Assembly: GCF_013255915.1 (NCBI RefSeq)
Contig: NZ_CP053896.1
Location: forward strand, 2,170,001-2,234,000
From: Providencia rettgeri
GTDB lineage: Bacteria > Pseudomonadota > Gammaproteobacteria > Enterobacterales > Enterobacteriaceae
Direction of reading: 5' to 3'
DNA: 64,000 bases
This document shows positions 1-8,016 of the stretch, one piece after another. The position numbers and the translations under genes were made by a program. The notes below the pieces were generated by a model. That model saw nothing but the letters and a program-made list of their open reading frames with translations. It had not been told where the DNA came from and did no database searches. Within the stretch, counting starts at the first letter, position 1; every line of letters begins with the position of its first letter.

Positions 1-289
1 TAAGTGAAGCTAAAGTAGAAAACACAGCTAATGTGGCATGACCACAAAAATCAACTTCACCTTCAGCAGTATAGAAATCTACTATAAAATCAGTTTCTTC
101 GCCGTTATAGACAAATGCAGTTTCTGAAAAACCGACCTGCCGCGCAATAGCAATTTTTTGTGAAGTGCTGAGTTTTGGCGGGTTGAGGACAACACCTGCT
201 GGGTTACCACCAGAATTATTTTGTGTGAAAGAATTGACAAGGTATACCAGGATAGCTTGCTCAACTGAATCGGTATTTTTATTTTGCAT
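1..289 (-). CDS. PhzF-family isomerase, N-terminal fragment cut by window edge
   Basis: Reading the minus strand from the ATG at 289 gives 96 residues that run off the left edge of the window. The sequence shows hallmarks of the PhzF (phenazine biosynthesis-like, diaminopimelate-epimerase fold) family: a start-proximal NSGGNPAGVVL segment, then GFSETAFV, then DFYTAEGEVDFCGHATLA. In PhzF-type proteins these loops line the active site, and the Glu in SETAF is the usual catalytic residue. Members isomerise or epimerise small metabolites, and the substrate cannot be told from this part. The gene is truncated only because the window ends, so there is no sign that it is broken. The family call is firm; the substrate is unknown. 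Confidence 0.85.
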   Translation of the reverse strand, partial: MQNKNTDSVEQAILVYLVNSFTQNNSGGNPAGVVLNPPKLSTSQKIAIARQVGFSETAFVYNGEETDFIVDFYTAEGEVDFCGHATLAVFSTLASL

Positions 290-619
290 GGGGATCTTAT
301 TGATTGGTTAAAATTTAACAAGAAGTATAGACAATATATTAGCATTAACTCATTGTATAATAGAATAAATATAAACAATCTATTGAGATAACATGATAGC
401 GATGCAGAACTCAATATTATAAAGAGTTAAGTTGAAGTTGATTGAAAATTTGATATAAGTTGGGTGATTTATTTTGATGCAGGTGAAAATAATTGAAATA
501 TATGCTGCATAAAATTATGCGGAAGAAATATACAAAATCCTTCAAGACCTAGATGAATAGTAAAAAATTTTATTTATATGGCAATAAAACTTATTATTAC
601 CTAAGCTAGGTAATAAGCC

Positions 620-829
620 TCAACCATTAGAGCAATGTTCAAAGCTATGTTTAAGTTGTTTAATAGCATATTTTTCTATGTCTCTTAAATTCATATTCAT
701 GGTATCCAACCCTTTGATATCCATTTTAAGTGTATGAGTGGAGTTGTCGTCACCGATCAAAGTTATATGCAAGCCTGTAACTTTTGTATTTTCTTCTAAT
801 ATATTTACTTGAGTTAGATTAAATCGCAT
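620..829 (-). CDS. Small hypothetical protein, 69 aa
   Basis: A 69-residue reading frame with no signal peptide or membrane segment. It starts with a beta-prone stretch (MRFNLTQVNI), a Gly-Asp-Asp turn, then an amphipathic helix rich in Lys and His near the C terminus. An AAAGG element sits a few bases before the ATG, which supports translation. I do not recognise a family. It stands alone between the phzF-type gene and a long AT-rich spacer, so context does not suggest a role. The orderly polar/hydrophobic pattern favours a real protein over a chance frame, but this is inference. Confidence 0.5.
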   Translation of the reverse strand: MRFNLTQVNILEENTKVTGLHITLIGDDNSTHTLKMDIKGLDTMNMNLRDIEKYAIKQLKHSFEHCSNG

Positions 830-1658
830 AAAAGTACCTTTTATGTAAATTATAATTATTAATTAATTTACTCTAATTGCATGTTTATTTCCTTTACAAA
901 TAGTTAAAAATTGTAACTGTCATTGTTCTTAAAATTATCATAATAAATATATAAATTTCTCACGATTTATTACTTAAGTTTAAGTTATGGAGACGTCACC
1001 ACCTATAGTATCCATGATAGATGCCTATTCCGTTGAATAATCGTCCGATTTATCCAATAAGATCTAGTGGGTAGCAAAATGAGGAAAATATCACTGGTTA
1101 TTGAAGGGCGTTGTTTCTAAGGTATGCCATCATTTAGCAAAAAAAGCCCCTGCAAGCAGGGGTATCTAATGGAAATGTATATTTATAGTTATTGTTATAA
1201 GGTGCCTGTTGTTTAGATAGGCTATCAGATAATACCAGTGATTAAGGATTAATCCAAATCAGAGTAAGCATAAAATTAAAATAAATGTTTTACAGGGAGG
1301 CTTGCGTTTGAAATTACTAAGCAACTAATTGTTTTTTAATATTAATTTCTTTTTTTAGAACCTAATTCCGAGTGAGTGTAACTACATGATATCTAATGCT
1401 TATGATTAACTTATTGAGAATAATACATAAATCAAACTAAAGTTGGCGAGATGAATGTAAGGTTTTGACTGAATACAAAAACATAATAAGAGTAAAAACG
1501 AGTATTATTTTATAGATTATCTCACGGACAAATGGGAAATTATTGAAGTATAGTAAAGGAATATAATTAAAAAGATAATTAAATCGGTTTTGACTTGAAA
1601 TATAAAATATTACTCCCATAACAGTTATAAATAATCTTTTTAATGTAAGGGATAAAAG
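830..1658. other. Long AT-rich intergenic region, no gene assigned
   Basis: About 830 bases without a convincing protein gene. The 82-residue minus-strand frame here is low-complexity hydrophobic sequence without a ribosome site. The one clear structure is a G+C-rich hairpin with a T-run on the minus strand at 1139-1162. It implies a minus-strand transcript entering from the right. Confidence 0.5.
1139..1162 (-). terminator. Intrinsic terminator with no assigned upstream gene
   Basis: On the minus strand a CCCCTGC/GCAGGGG hairpin with a very short loop is followed by a run of seven T. No protein gene reads into it within 490 bases, so it may end a small RNA. Confidence 0.65.
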
Positions 1659-2048
1659 ATGACTAATGCACAGTGGGTAATACAAGCATTAAATGCGGTA
1701 TTGGGTGAGAATATTGGTTCATTGCCTGTGGCTAAACAGTATTTTTCGGATAAATATATTCAAGTTGTTGATGGAAAACAAATTGATTTTAATGAATTTA
1801 TTACACATTTGCAGGTATTGAAAGAAGCCACTGAGTCGATTGTTATTACTATTAAATCTATCGCAGAGGGGGATGGATGTGTTCATACTCAACATCTGGC
1901 AAAAGCCACTAAAAAAGATGGTTCAGTAAGTGAATTTGAGGTATTTGCTTGTTTTCAAATAGAAGATGGAAAAATTACCCGTTGCGAAGAATTAACAAGA
2001 ATGGTTAAAGGTAATAATACTGATGAAGATTTAGGCTCAAGAACCTAA
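1659..2048 (+). CDS. NTF2-like / SnoaL-like family protein, 129 aa
   Basis: The length and pattern fit the NTF2-like alpha+beta cone fold: an N-terminal helix pair (residues 1-35), a short strand with YIQVVDG, a helix (FITHLQVLKEA), then four long beta strands ending in FEVFACFQIEDGKITRCEEL. The last segment is typical of SnoaL-like ester-cyclase relatives, where strand ends face a pocket. A strong ribosome site (GTAAGGGA) lies 8-10 bases before the ATG. The protein has no signal peptide and should be cytosolic. Function within this superfamily ranges from enzymes to ligand binders, and nothing here narrows it. It converges with the MBL-fold gene across a shared terminator. Confidence 0.7.
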   Translation: MTNAQWVIQALNAVLGENIGSLPVAKQYFSDKYIQVVDGKQIDFNEFITHLQVLKEATESIVITIKSIAEGDGCVHTQHLAKATKKDGSVSEFEVFACFQIEDGKITRCEELTRMVKGNNTDEDLGSRT

Positions 2049-2086
2049 ATCTTTATTGCTTGTACAATACTGAATACTACTATTGT

Positions 2087-2119
2087 AGGTAAAACCCATA
2101 TTAAAACAAGGTTTTACCT
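2087..2119. terminator. Hairpin terminator between convergent genes
   Basis: Perfect 10-base arms AGGTAAAACC / GGTTTTACCT around a 13-base loop. It lies between the convergent NTF2-like and MBL-fold genes and could serve both. Confidence 0.7.
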
Positions 2120-2139
2120 TACTTTTATTCTATCTTATA

Positions 2140-2985
2140 TTAACTTGGGTAAATTAACTGTAATCCAGTACCAACTTCTTGTACTGGTGCATATTTTGCC
2201 AAATGTATTTTTGCGTTGAGATCTGTACAGTGGCATGGGTGTATAAATTTTATATCCTGCTGGTTAAAGTAATTACCTGTTTTTTCCAAAATTTCTTTTG
2301 ATGCTTGCTGTAAATGAAACCCACCTATGACAGTGACAATATTATTTATGCCAGTTACATGCTTTGCATATTCAGTAATATTACAAATTCCAGAATGAGA
2401 GCAACCCGTTATTACAATTAGGCCTTCAGACGTTTTAATTGCAAGTGCTGAGTCATCAAACACATAGTCATCAATGATATTATGATTGAAGTCGAGTGTA
2501 GTACCAATTGGCTCTTTTCCCTCAAAACTATTGAGTCTAGGAATTTGGCCTAAAAAAATTATATTTTCAGAAAGATAGTATGGTTTTGTCGCTTCTATAC
2601 AATGAAAATAAGAAGCTAAAATGTCTTTAGATGTATTTGTCCCGATGACTTTAGATTGAAATTTTTTGGGAATTAGCGCATCCGGATGGTATATCAGGTG
2701 TTTAGTTTCAGGTGCTTCAATGTTACGGCGGTCAAAGTGTTGAATTAGGTGACCTAAGCCCCATGTATGATCATTGTGGCCGTGAGAAAGCACCAGGTCA
2801 GTAATATCGGCAAGATCAATATGTAAAATATTCGCATTATCAATAAATATATCTGAATAACCTGTATCGAATAATATTTTTTTATCATCAGCTTCGATAT
2901 AGTAGCAAACACCGGGTTCACCACAAAAATAACTATCAATCAGGGTATTATTATCTACAAGAACAGTAATTTTTATTGTCATCAT
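2140..2985 (-). CDS. MBL-fold metallohydrolase (COG1237-like)
   Basis: A metallo-beta-lactamase-fold protein of 281 residues. The metal-binding motif SHGHNDH is at residues 67-73 (His68, His70, Asp72, His73). Further metal-ligand candidates are His in TGCSHSG and in the C-terminal PCHCTD region, and an IGGFHL motif lies between them. This arrangement matches the group often annotated as 7,8-dihydropterin-6-yl-methyl-4-(beta-D-ribofuranosyl)aminobenzene 5'-phosphate synthase-like. That label comes from an archaeal enzyme and is unlikely to give the real substrate here. There is no signal peptide. Two adjacent ATGs (2985 and 2982) could start it. It is a single-gene unit. Confidence 0.8.
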   Translation of the reverse strand: MMTIKITVLVDNNTLIDSYFCGEPGVCYYIEADDKKILFDTGYSDIFIDNANILHIDLADITDLVLSHGHNDHTWGLGHLIQHFDRRNIEAPETKHLIYHPDALIPKKFQSKVIGTNTSKDILASYFHCIEATKPYYLSENIIFLGQIPRLNSFEGKEPIGTTLDFNHNIIDDYVFDDSALAIKTSEGLIVITGCSHSGICNITEYAKHVTGINNIVTVIGGFHLQQASKEILEKTGNYFNQQDIKFIHPCHCTDLNAKIHLAKYAPVQEVGTGLQLIYPS

Positions 2986-3104
2986 GAGCTCATGTTTAAT
3001 AGAAGTAATCGTAATCTGTTGTATCAGATAAACAGTAACAAATTACTAAATGGCGATAAAATATAATTATAAAAAATGAGGAAATGAGAGGAATATGAGA
3101 AAAT

Positions 3105-3145
3105 TATAAAAAAGGTCGGAGGAGACTATCGAGAGTCAACCTCCT
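3105..3145 (-). terminator. Intrinsic terminator of the chemoreceptor gene
   Basis: On the minus strand an interrupted stem (GGAGG and GACT pairing with AGTC and CCTCC around CTCGAT) is followed by GACC and six T. It lies 45 bases past the chemoreceptor stop codon. Confidence 0.65.
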
Positions 3146-3189
3146 AAATAAATTGCGATATAAGCTTATACATTGCTAGGCAAATTTTT

Positions 3190-4842
3190 TTACTTCTTCA
3201 CTTCTTGTTGAATTTCATCACCTGTTTCATGGGGATTGGTTGGCTCTGTATGAAAAATAGACATAACATCTTCTAATAGATCTGATTGAGCTTCTAAAGC
3301 TTTTAAGGATGATTGCAACTCACGAGTCATAGCTGCATTCGCTTGAGTGGTGTTATCTAATTCATTGATTGCTAGATGTATTTGACTCACCCCATGGGTT
3401 TGTTCATTTGAGGCAAGCGCAACACTTTGGATCATTTCATTGATATTAGATGTGTCTTGTGCAATTGAAACGATATTGTCATTTGCATCCGCTGCTAATT
3501 GGAAACAGTGGTTAATCTTATCATTTGAATTATTAATCAATAGCTTGATTTCTTTGGATGCTTGAGTACAACTAATTGATAATTCGCGCACTTCATTTGC
3601 GACGACCGCAAACCCTTTGCCATGTTCACCCACTCTGGCAGCTTCTACAGCGGCATTCAATGCTAATAAATTAGTTTGAAAAGCAATATTATCAATGGTT
3701 GAAGTGATTTTACTTATTTCTTTTGAAAAATCGACGATATCATCCATATTTTCTACAACATCAGAAATAAGTTCATTGCTTTTTTCAATAGTTACACTTG
3801 TCTCTGACATCAATTGGCACGATTGGTTAGTGTGAGCTGTATTTAATTTAAAAGATGAATCGAGTTCTTCGACACTGGCTGCGGTTTCGACAATTGCCGC
3901 GGCTTGTTGATCTGCTCGAATAGAAAGGTCGTGATTCATCTGGGTGATATCTCCAAGCTCAACTTTTATATGATGAGTGTTGTCATAGATATTTTTAACG
4001 ATATCAATCAGCTTACTTTGCATATTAGATACATGCTGTTTAAGTAATTTAATTTCATATAAACCTTTGTTATCAAAGGTATGATATAGAACGCCATGGC
4101 TAACTTTCTCAATATCATCAATAACTTGGTTTAGTGGGCGAATAAAGAAAAGCTGTAGAATAAATCGAATAAATAGAGTCACGAGGATAACGATTGAGAT
4201 AGTAACGATTAAGCCAATCAAACTTTGCTTATACAATTGCTCACTTGCAAGAGCAATATCATGATAATTACTATTTAACTGTTGATGATAATTAACGTAG
4301 TTTTTCTCAAATGTATCTTGAAACCCTTGAGTAGGTTGGTTTAAAAAGTCATATGTTTTTCCTTGAACTAAAAATACAGAAAGTTCATTCAATGCAGCAT
4401 ATAACTCTTTATATGATTTTTCTAGTTCAGCAAATTCATCACCGTTTTTATAAATTGAGGTGGATGTGAATGCATCCCAATAGTTTCCTGTTTCTGTTAT
4501 TTTTTTATGATAAAACTCGATGAGGCTATCTATGTCAGTGTTTGATGTTTTCATCTTATTGATAACCAATAAATGACGAGAGCTAGCGCGATTCAATGTG
4601 TTTCGTGCTTGTAATAAAGATTGCCACGTATTATTCAGTTGTGTTTGTTCATTATAAATAGTGTCGAGTTTGGATAATGTCTCTTGATATTGCTTTAAAG
4701 AACTAAAGAAAAACCAACAGGTTGAAAGAAGAAGGACGATAAGCAGGCCTGAAATAAACCAGACTAGAGTTGTCGTTTTAAAACCAGAAAAAGAGAATTT
4801 AGCTGAACTAAAATTAATTTTTTTTAAATTACCAGACATCAT
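3190..4842 (-). CDS. Methyl-accepting chemotaxis protein (Tar/Tsr type)
   Basis: A transmembrane chemoreceptor of 550 residues. TM1 spans about 27-48, a four-helix TarH-type periplasmic ligand domain about 49-205 (with [11 protein letters not shown] like the Tar/Tsr helix-1 segment), TM2 about 208-233, then HAMP and a long cytoplasmic methylation/signalling coiled coil. The near-invariant hairpin tip is present ([20 protein letters not shown], then [14 protein letters not shown]). The C terminus ends in EVKK and lacks an NWETF-like pentapeptide, so it probably relies on other receptors for CheR/CheB tethering. The ligand is not predictable. A FliA promoter lies 160 bases upstream, placing it in the flagellar regulon although no other motility gene is in the window. 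AAGGAA precedes the ATG by 7 bases. Confidence 0.93.
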   Translation of the reverse strand: MMSGNLKKINFSSAKFSFSGFKTTTLVWFISGLLIVLLLSTCWFFFSSLKQYQETLSKLDTIYNEQTQLNNTWQSLLQARNTLNRASSRHLLVINKMKTSNTDIDSLIEFYHKKITETGNYWDAFTSTSIYKNGDEFAELEKSYKELYAALNELSVFLVQGKTYDFLNQPTQGFQDTFEKNYVNYHQQLNSNYHDIALASEQLYKQSLIGLIVTISIVILVTLFIRFILQLFFIRPLNQVIDDIEKVSHGVLYHTFDNKGLYEIKLLKQHVSNMQSKLIDIVKNIYDNTHHIKVELGDITQMNHDLSIRADQQAAAIVETAASVEELDSSFKLNTAHTNQSCQLMSETSVTIEKSNELISDVVENMDDIVDFSKEISKITSTIDNIAFQTNLLALNAAVEAARVGEHGKGFAVVANEVRELSISCTQASKEIKLLINNSNDKINHCFQLAADANDNIVSIAQDTSNINEMIQSVALASNEQTHGVSQIHLAINELDNTTQANAAMTRELQSSLKALEAQSDLLEDVMSIFHTEPTNPHETGDEIQQEVKK

Positions 4843-5199
4843 TGATTATTTCCTTTCATACCATCGAGTAGTATGTTTGCACGCATACTAAGTACGACTT
4901 CTAAACATAACGTGATTAACCATGAGCAAATCGAAGTTGTCCAATAGCTAAAAAGTTATATGTAGTCACGCGGAAGCATCAGGCGTAGGGACTAAATGAA
5001 TGTATCGGCACTAACTCTGGATACTTTATATCCAACAATTTGACTTAGCTCATAAAATTGAAAGTAATTAAGGGGTTTTACTGATCGAGAGAGAATGGGA
5101 GGAAATAATTGTTGTACATTGCTACTTAGAATACAGTTAATTTACGAATTATTTGTGATAATAATAGTCAACCTTTAAAACTTTGGCTTTGAGTGCGGT
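4843..5199. other. Intergenic region with chemoreceptor promoter
   Basis: The region separates the divergent chemoreceptor and glpM-like genes. It holds the FliA promoter at 5002-5028 and about 150 bases of chemoreceptor leader. I see no open reading frame or further strong structure. Confidence 0.6.
5002..5028 (-). promoter_or_regulatory. Sigma-28 (FliA) promoter of the chemoreceptor gene
   Basis: On the minus strand TAAAGTAT, exactly 11 bases, then GCCGATAC. The enterobacterial FliA consensus is TAAAGTTT-N11-GCCGATAA, so the match is 14 of 16 with the correct spacing. It points toward the chemoreceptor gene, predicting a start near 4992 and a 5' leader of about 150 bases. Confidence 0.85.
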
Positions 5200-5538
5200 A
5201 TGCTTTCTTTATTCTTTAAATGCCTTTTAGGCGCTTTAGCTGTATTGATTATTGCACTATTTTCGCGTAGTAAAATTTACTATATTGCAGGTTTAGTTCC
5301 ATTATTTCCTACATTTGCATTAATTGCACATGTTATCGTTGTACAAGAACAAGGCACAGAAGCACTAAGAAAAACGGCATTGTTTGGGCTGTGGTCACTC
5401 ATCCCTTATGCAATGTATTTATTAACGGTATATTTGCTAGCAACGAAAATGACGGCTTGGGGAAGTTTAAGTATTGCAACTGTTATTTGGATAATAACAG
5501 CAGCAATATTGGTTTATATATGGCAACTCACTCAATAA
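5200..5538 (+). CDS. GlpM family membrane protein
   Basis: A four-helix inner-membrane protein of 112 residues. It matches the GlpM/YdgC family, in particular the conserved KIYYIAGLVPLFPTFALIAH segment and the TEALRKTALFGLWSLIPY loop-helix. GlpM was described in Pseudomonas as affecting alginate production; the molecular function is not established. The helices lie at about 3-23, 27-46, 60-80 and 88-108. There is no clear ribosome site close to the ATG (GAGTGCGGT precedes it), but the N terminus aligns with the E. coli homologue. It appears to be a single-gene unit. Confidence 0.85.
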   Translation: MLSLFFKCLLGALAVLIIALFSRSKIYYIAGLVPLFPTFALIAHVIVVQEQGTEALRKTALFGLWSLIPYAMYLLTVYLLATKMTAWGSLSIATVIWIITAAILVYIWQLTQ

Positions 5539-5689
5539 ATAACATAGGGAGAAATAATTAACTGTAAATAATGATAAAACTAAACTATCACGATAAGCTG
5601 ATAGCTTAAGCCTTATGGGCTATAGTCGCAAAAATCTAAGTATTAACTATAATGATAAGCAGTGTTTTCCATTGAGTTGTACAGTTAAA

Positions 5690-6088
5690 ATGTTATTAAG
5701 AACCTTGGTATTATTATTAGTTGCTGGTTGCGCGTATATTGCAGGAATTATGACTGAAATTAAACTTGATCCTGAGTTAGATACTGAAGGTCGAGTGAAA
5801 AGTTCTGTCGAAGATTTTCTTGCTTACCCCTCAGCTGCAAATTATAAAAATGTTCAATACTATGTATTGACCAAAAGTGAAGAGGGGGATGAAACTGGCT
5901 ATTATTGTGGCGAAGTCTTTGGTTTTGAAAATGAATTACCCCATGGCTATAAAAGGTTTATCGTTAGACTCCATAAAAATAGAGCTGGCAAGGTAATGAT
6001 ATCCATTCCTTTTGTAGAAAAAACAGATGATATTATTCCCGCAGAGCAATTTGAATCTGTGTGGGACAGGTATTGTAAAAGAAGCTAA
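5690..6088 (+). CDS. Hypothetical membrane-anchored or lipoprotein, about 132 aa
   Basis: From the ATG at 5690 the protein opens with a short signal-like segment, MLLRTLVLLLVAGC, whose VAGC could be a lipobox with Cys14 as the lipidated residue. Alternatively the segment continues (AYIAGIM) as a membrane anchor. A polar domain of about 110 residues follows, with a YYCGEVFGFE motif and a lone C-terminal Cys (DRYCKRS), so a disulfide is possible. An in-frame ATG at 5615 would add 25 polar residues before the hydrophobic segment, which is less natural for a signal peptide. Neither start has a good ribosome site. I do not recognise the family. Confidence 0.6.
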   Translation: MLLRTLVLLLVAGCAYIAGIMTEIKLDPELDTEGRVKSSVEDFLAYPSAANYKNVQYYVLTKSEEGDETGYYCGEVFGFENELPHGYKRFIVRLHKNRAGKVMISIPFVEKTDDIIPAEQFESVWDRYCKRS

Positions 6089-6134
6089 TTTAATATAGCT
6101 CGTTGAGTGACAAACAAAACGAGCACCAATAATA

Positions 6135-6917
6135 TTAATTTGTTTTAACTGCCATCGTTGCTAGGAATGTGGGCAGATAATTATCAACGACAAATCGTGG
6201 ATTAGGTTGCCAGTCTTCTTTAAAGCCAGTGATATAAAAGCCTACCTTTATTTGCCCCCCAATAAGATCTGTTAATGAGTGACCGAACACAAAAGCTTCT
6301 CGCCTTGCTTGCTTTTGCGCTATTTGCTCTATTGATAGGGTAGATAGCTCGGAGTACGGCATAGTATGACTTGGTTTTATTATGCCTTGCTCATCATATC
6401 GCTTATCACGTTCTCCAATGAAAACAACTGGATTAAAAAAACTGGATAACAGTCGTCCATTTGGTTTTAAAACACGGTAGCATTCTTGCCAGACTGGGTT
6501 AACATCTGGAATATACAGGTTAGAAATAGGGTGAAATATAATATCAAATGATTCATTCGCAAACATGTGTAATGAGCGCATATCACCTTGAACAATCTCT
6601 AATGTTAAATTATCCCTTTCTGCCACCATTTTGTCTTGCTCAAGCTGTTTTTGAGAAAAGTCAAAAACAGTCACATTCGCCCCTGCGGCCGCGAGTACTG
6701 GAGCTTGCTGTCCCCCAGCAGAGGCTAAGCAGAGAATTTTTTTATCTTTTACATCACCTAACCAAGCGTCATCAACAGGAGTTGGAGTTAGATGAACCTG
6801 CCACTTTCCTTTTTTAGCTTCATTGATAGTTTTGGAATCAACGGGGGTTGACCAAGCAAGTTGCGATTCTGCTTGTTTATCCCATGCTTTTTGGTTGGCA
6901 CTCATAAAATCTGTCAT
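6135..6917 (-). CDS. Class I SAM-dependent methyltransferase
   Basis: A 260-residue Rossmann-fold methyltransferase. Motif I is KILCLASAGGQQAPVLAAAGA, the acidic residue closing strand 2 is in VTVFDFSQKQLEQ, and motif II/III is the QGDMRSL then FDIIFHPISNLY region, followed by YRVLKPNGRL. This pattern is of the UbiE/Methyltransf_11 type acting on small molecules; the acceptor is unknown. I start it at 6917 because AGAGGG lies 8 bases upstream. A longer frame begins at 6959 but would place this ribosome site inside the gene. It converges with the gene ending at 6088. Confidence 0.85.
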   Translation of the reverse strand: MTDFMSANQKAWDKQAESQLAWSTPVDSKTINEAKKGKWQVHLTPTPVDDAWLGDVKDKKILCLASAGGQQAPVLAAAGANVTVFDFSQKQLEQDKMVAERDNLTLEIVQGDMRSLHMFANESFDIIFHPISNLYIPDVNPVWQECYRVLKPNGRLLSSFFNPVVFIGERDKRYDEQGIIKPSHTMPYSELSTLSIEQIAQKQARREAFVFGHSLTDLIGGQIKVGFYITGFKEDWQPNPRFVVDNYLPTFLATMAVKTN

Positions 6918-7002
6918 AAAAAGACCCTCTGCATACAATAATTTGTCACAGTGTAGCAAAAAATGAGCAAATTGAAATAAAAATGTACCGGTTAGTACAC
7001 AA

Positions 7003-7494
7003 TTAATTTCCTACCATTAAATGATATGAGGTGCCATTAAATTCAAAATTAGTGACATTACTCATTCCTATCTTCTTATGTGCAAAAAGGGACCTAAGAT
7101 TATCTGCATTGATAAATGCAATAGGCTTTCCTTGGTTATACGAACAAACGCTATCAAAAAGGCTCTTTAGAATATTTTTTCCTCTATAATTTCTATCAAT
7201 ACAAACAGGGCCATAGAACCAATTATTCTGTATAATTTCCGTATGCTGCTTAATGATCAAATGTGCTATAGCGGGTAGGGATGAAGAATGAGGATCAAAG
7301 CTAAATACGACTGCGATAATTTTATTTCCATCTCTGGCTATAACAGTAGTTAGACTCCCTGAAAACATAGCGTTGACTTTAGCTTGAGGATATTCACCGA
7401 GTAACCCACCTTGTTGGGATTCAGAATTAGATTGCAATAATTGAGCCACAGCAGGACAATCTGATTGTGTCATTAATTCATATTTAATATTCAT
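7003..7494 (-). CDS. GNAT-family N-acetyltransferase
   Basis: A protein of 163 residues with a GNAT-like plan: an N-terminal strand-helix with YELMTQSDCPAVAQLL, a central beta hairpin (TTVIARDGNKIIAVVFSF), an acetyl-CoA-binding region NYRGKNILKSLFDSV that approximates motif A (R/Q-x-x-G-x-G/A), then a strand and HKKIGM near the C terminus. The second Gly of motif A is replaced, so the cofactor loop is atypical. GAGGG precedes the ATG by 5 bases. The acceptor is unknown. It lies head-to-tail with the methyltransferase, 85 bases apart, so co-transcription is possible. Confidence 0.75.
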   Translation of the reverse strand: MNIKYELMTQSDCPAVAQLLQSNSESQQGGLLGEYPQAKVNAMFSGSLTTVIARDGNKIIAVVFSFDPHSSSLPAIAHLIIKQHTEIIQNNWFYGPVCIDRNYRGKNILKSLFDSVCSYNQGKPIAFINADNLRSLFAHKKIGMSNVTNFEFNGTSYHLMVGN

Positions 7495-7628
7495 TATTCC
7501 CTCGTAATGATTGCTAAATACGTTTAAATTTATAATATGAAGAGTAGCGGGATTTGTGGGAGCACATTGTAATGTGTTACTTCTAACCCCATAATATCGG
7601 TTATTTATTCTTTGTCTATTGAATCAGT

Positions 7629-7973
7629 ATGTTAACTAAACTTTATCCAGTATTTTTACTTGTTATTTCAAATGTATTTATGATGTTTGCTTGGTATGGG
7701 CATTTAAAATTTACAACAAAGCCACTGTATGTTGTTATTTTCTTTAGCTGGTTAATTGCATTGGTTGAATACTGTTTTGCGGTGCCAGCTAATCGGTTAG
7801 GGCATCAGTACTACAGTGCAGCTGAATTAAAAACAATGCAAGAGGTGATAACACTCTGTGTTTTTGTTCTTTTTTCGGTGTTGTATTTAGGTGAAAGTTT
7901 TACCATTAATCATTTAATAGGTTTTATTCTCATTTTTGCGGGGGCCTTTTTTATATTTAAGGGGCCATTTTAA
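7629..7973 (+). CDS. DMT-like DUF486 family membrane protein
   Basis: A 114-residue protein with four predicted membrane helices. It carries DUF486 features: the opening LYPVFLLVISNVFMMFAWYGHLK, the SWLIALVEYCFAVPANRLGH segment between helices 2 and 3, and the LKTMQEVITLCVF and GESF...IGFILIFAGAFFIF halves. The fold resembles one half of a drug/metabolite transporter, so it may act as a dimer. The substrate is unknown. A hairpin terminator follows the stop codon. Confidence 0.85.
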   Translation: MLTKLYPVFLLVISNVFMMFAWYGHLKFTTKPLYVVIFFSWLIALVEYCFAVPANRLGHQYYSAAELKTMQEVITLCVFVLFSVLYLGESFTINHLIGFILIFAGAFFIFKGPF

Positions 7974-7974
7974 C

Positions 7975-8002
7975 AAAAAGAGCAGTTTGAGCTGCTCTTT
8001 TT
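7975..8002. terminator. Bidirectional intrinsic terminator
   Basis: Arms AAAAAGAGCAG / CTGCTCTTTTT with a 6-base loop, T-rich on both strands. It lies between the convergent DUF486 and aminotransferase genes. Confidence 0.85.
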
Positions 8003-8016
8003 GGATTTGACTTAAT

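Noticed and set aside
82-414. 110-codon minus-strand frame
   Set aside because: It is out of frame with and overlaps the PhzF-type gene that reads well from 289.
1437-1685. 82-codon minus-strand frame, hydrophobic
   Set aside because: Low-complexity AT-rich sequence, no ribosome site, and it overlaps the start of the well-supported gene at 1659.
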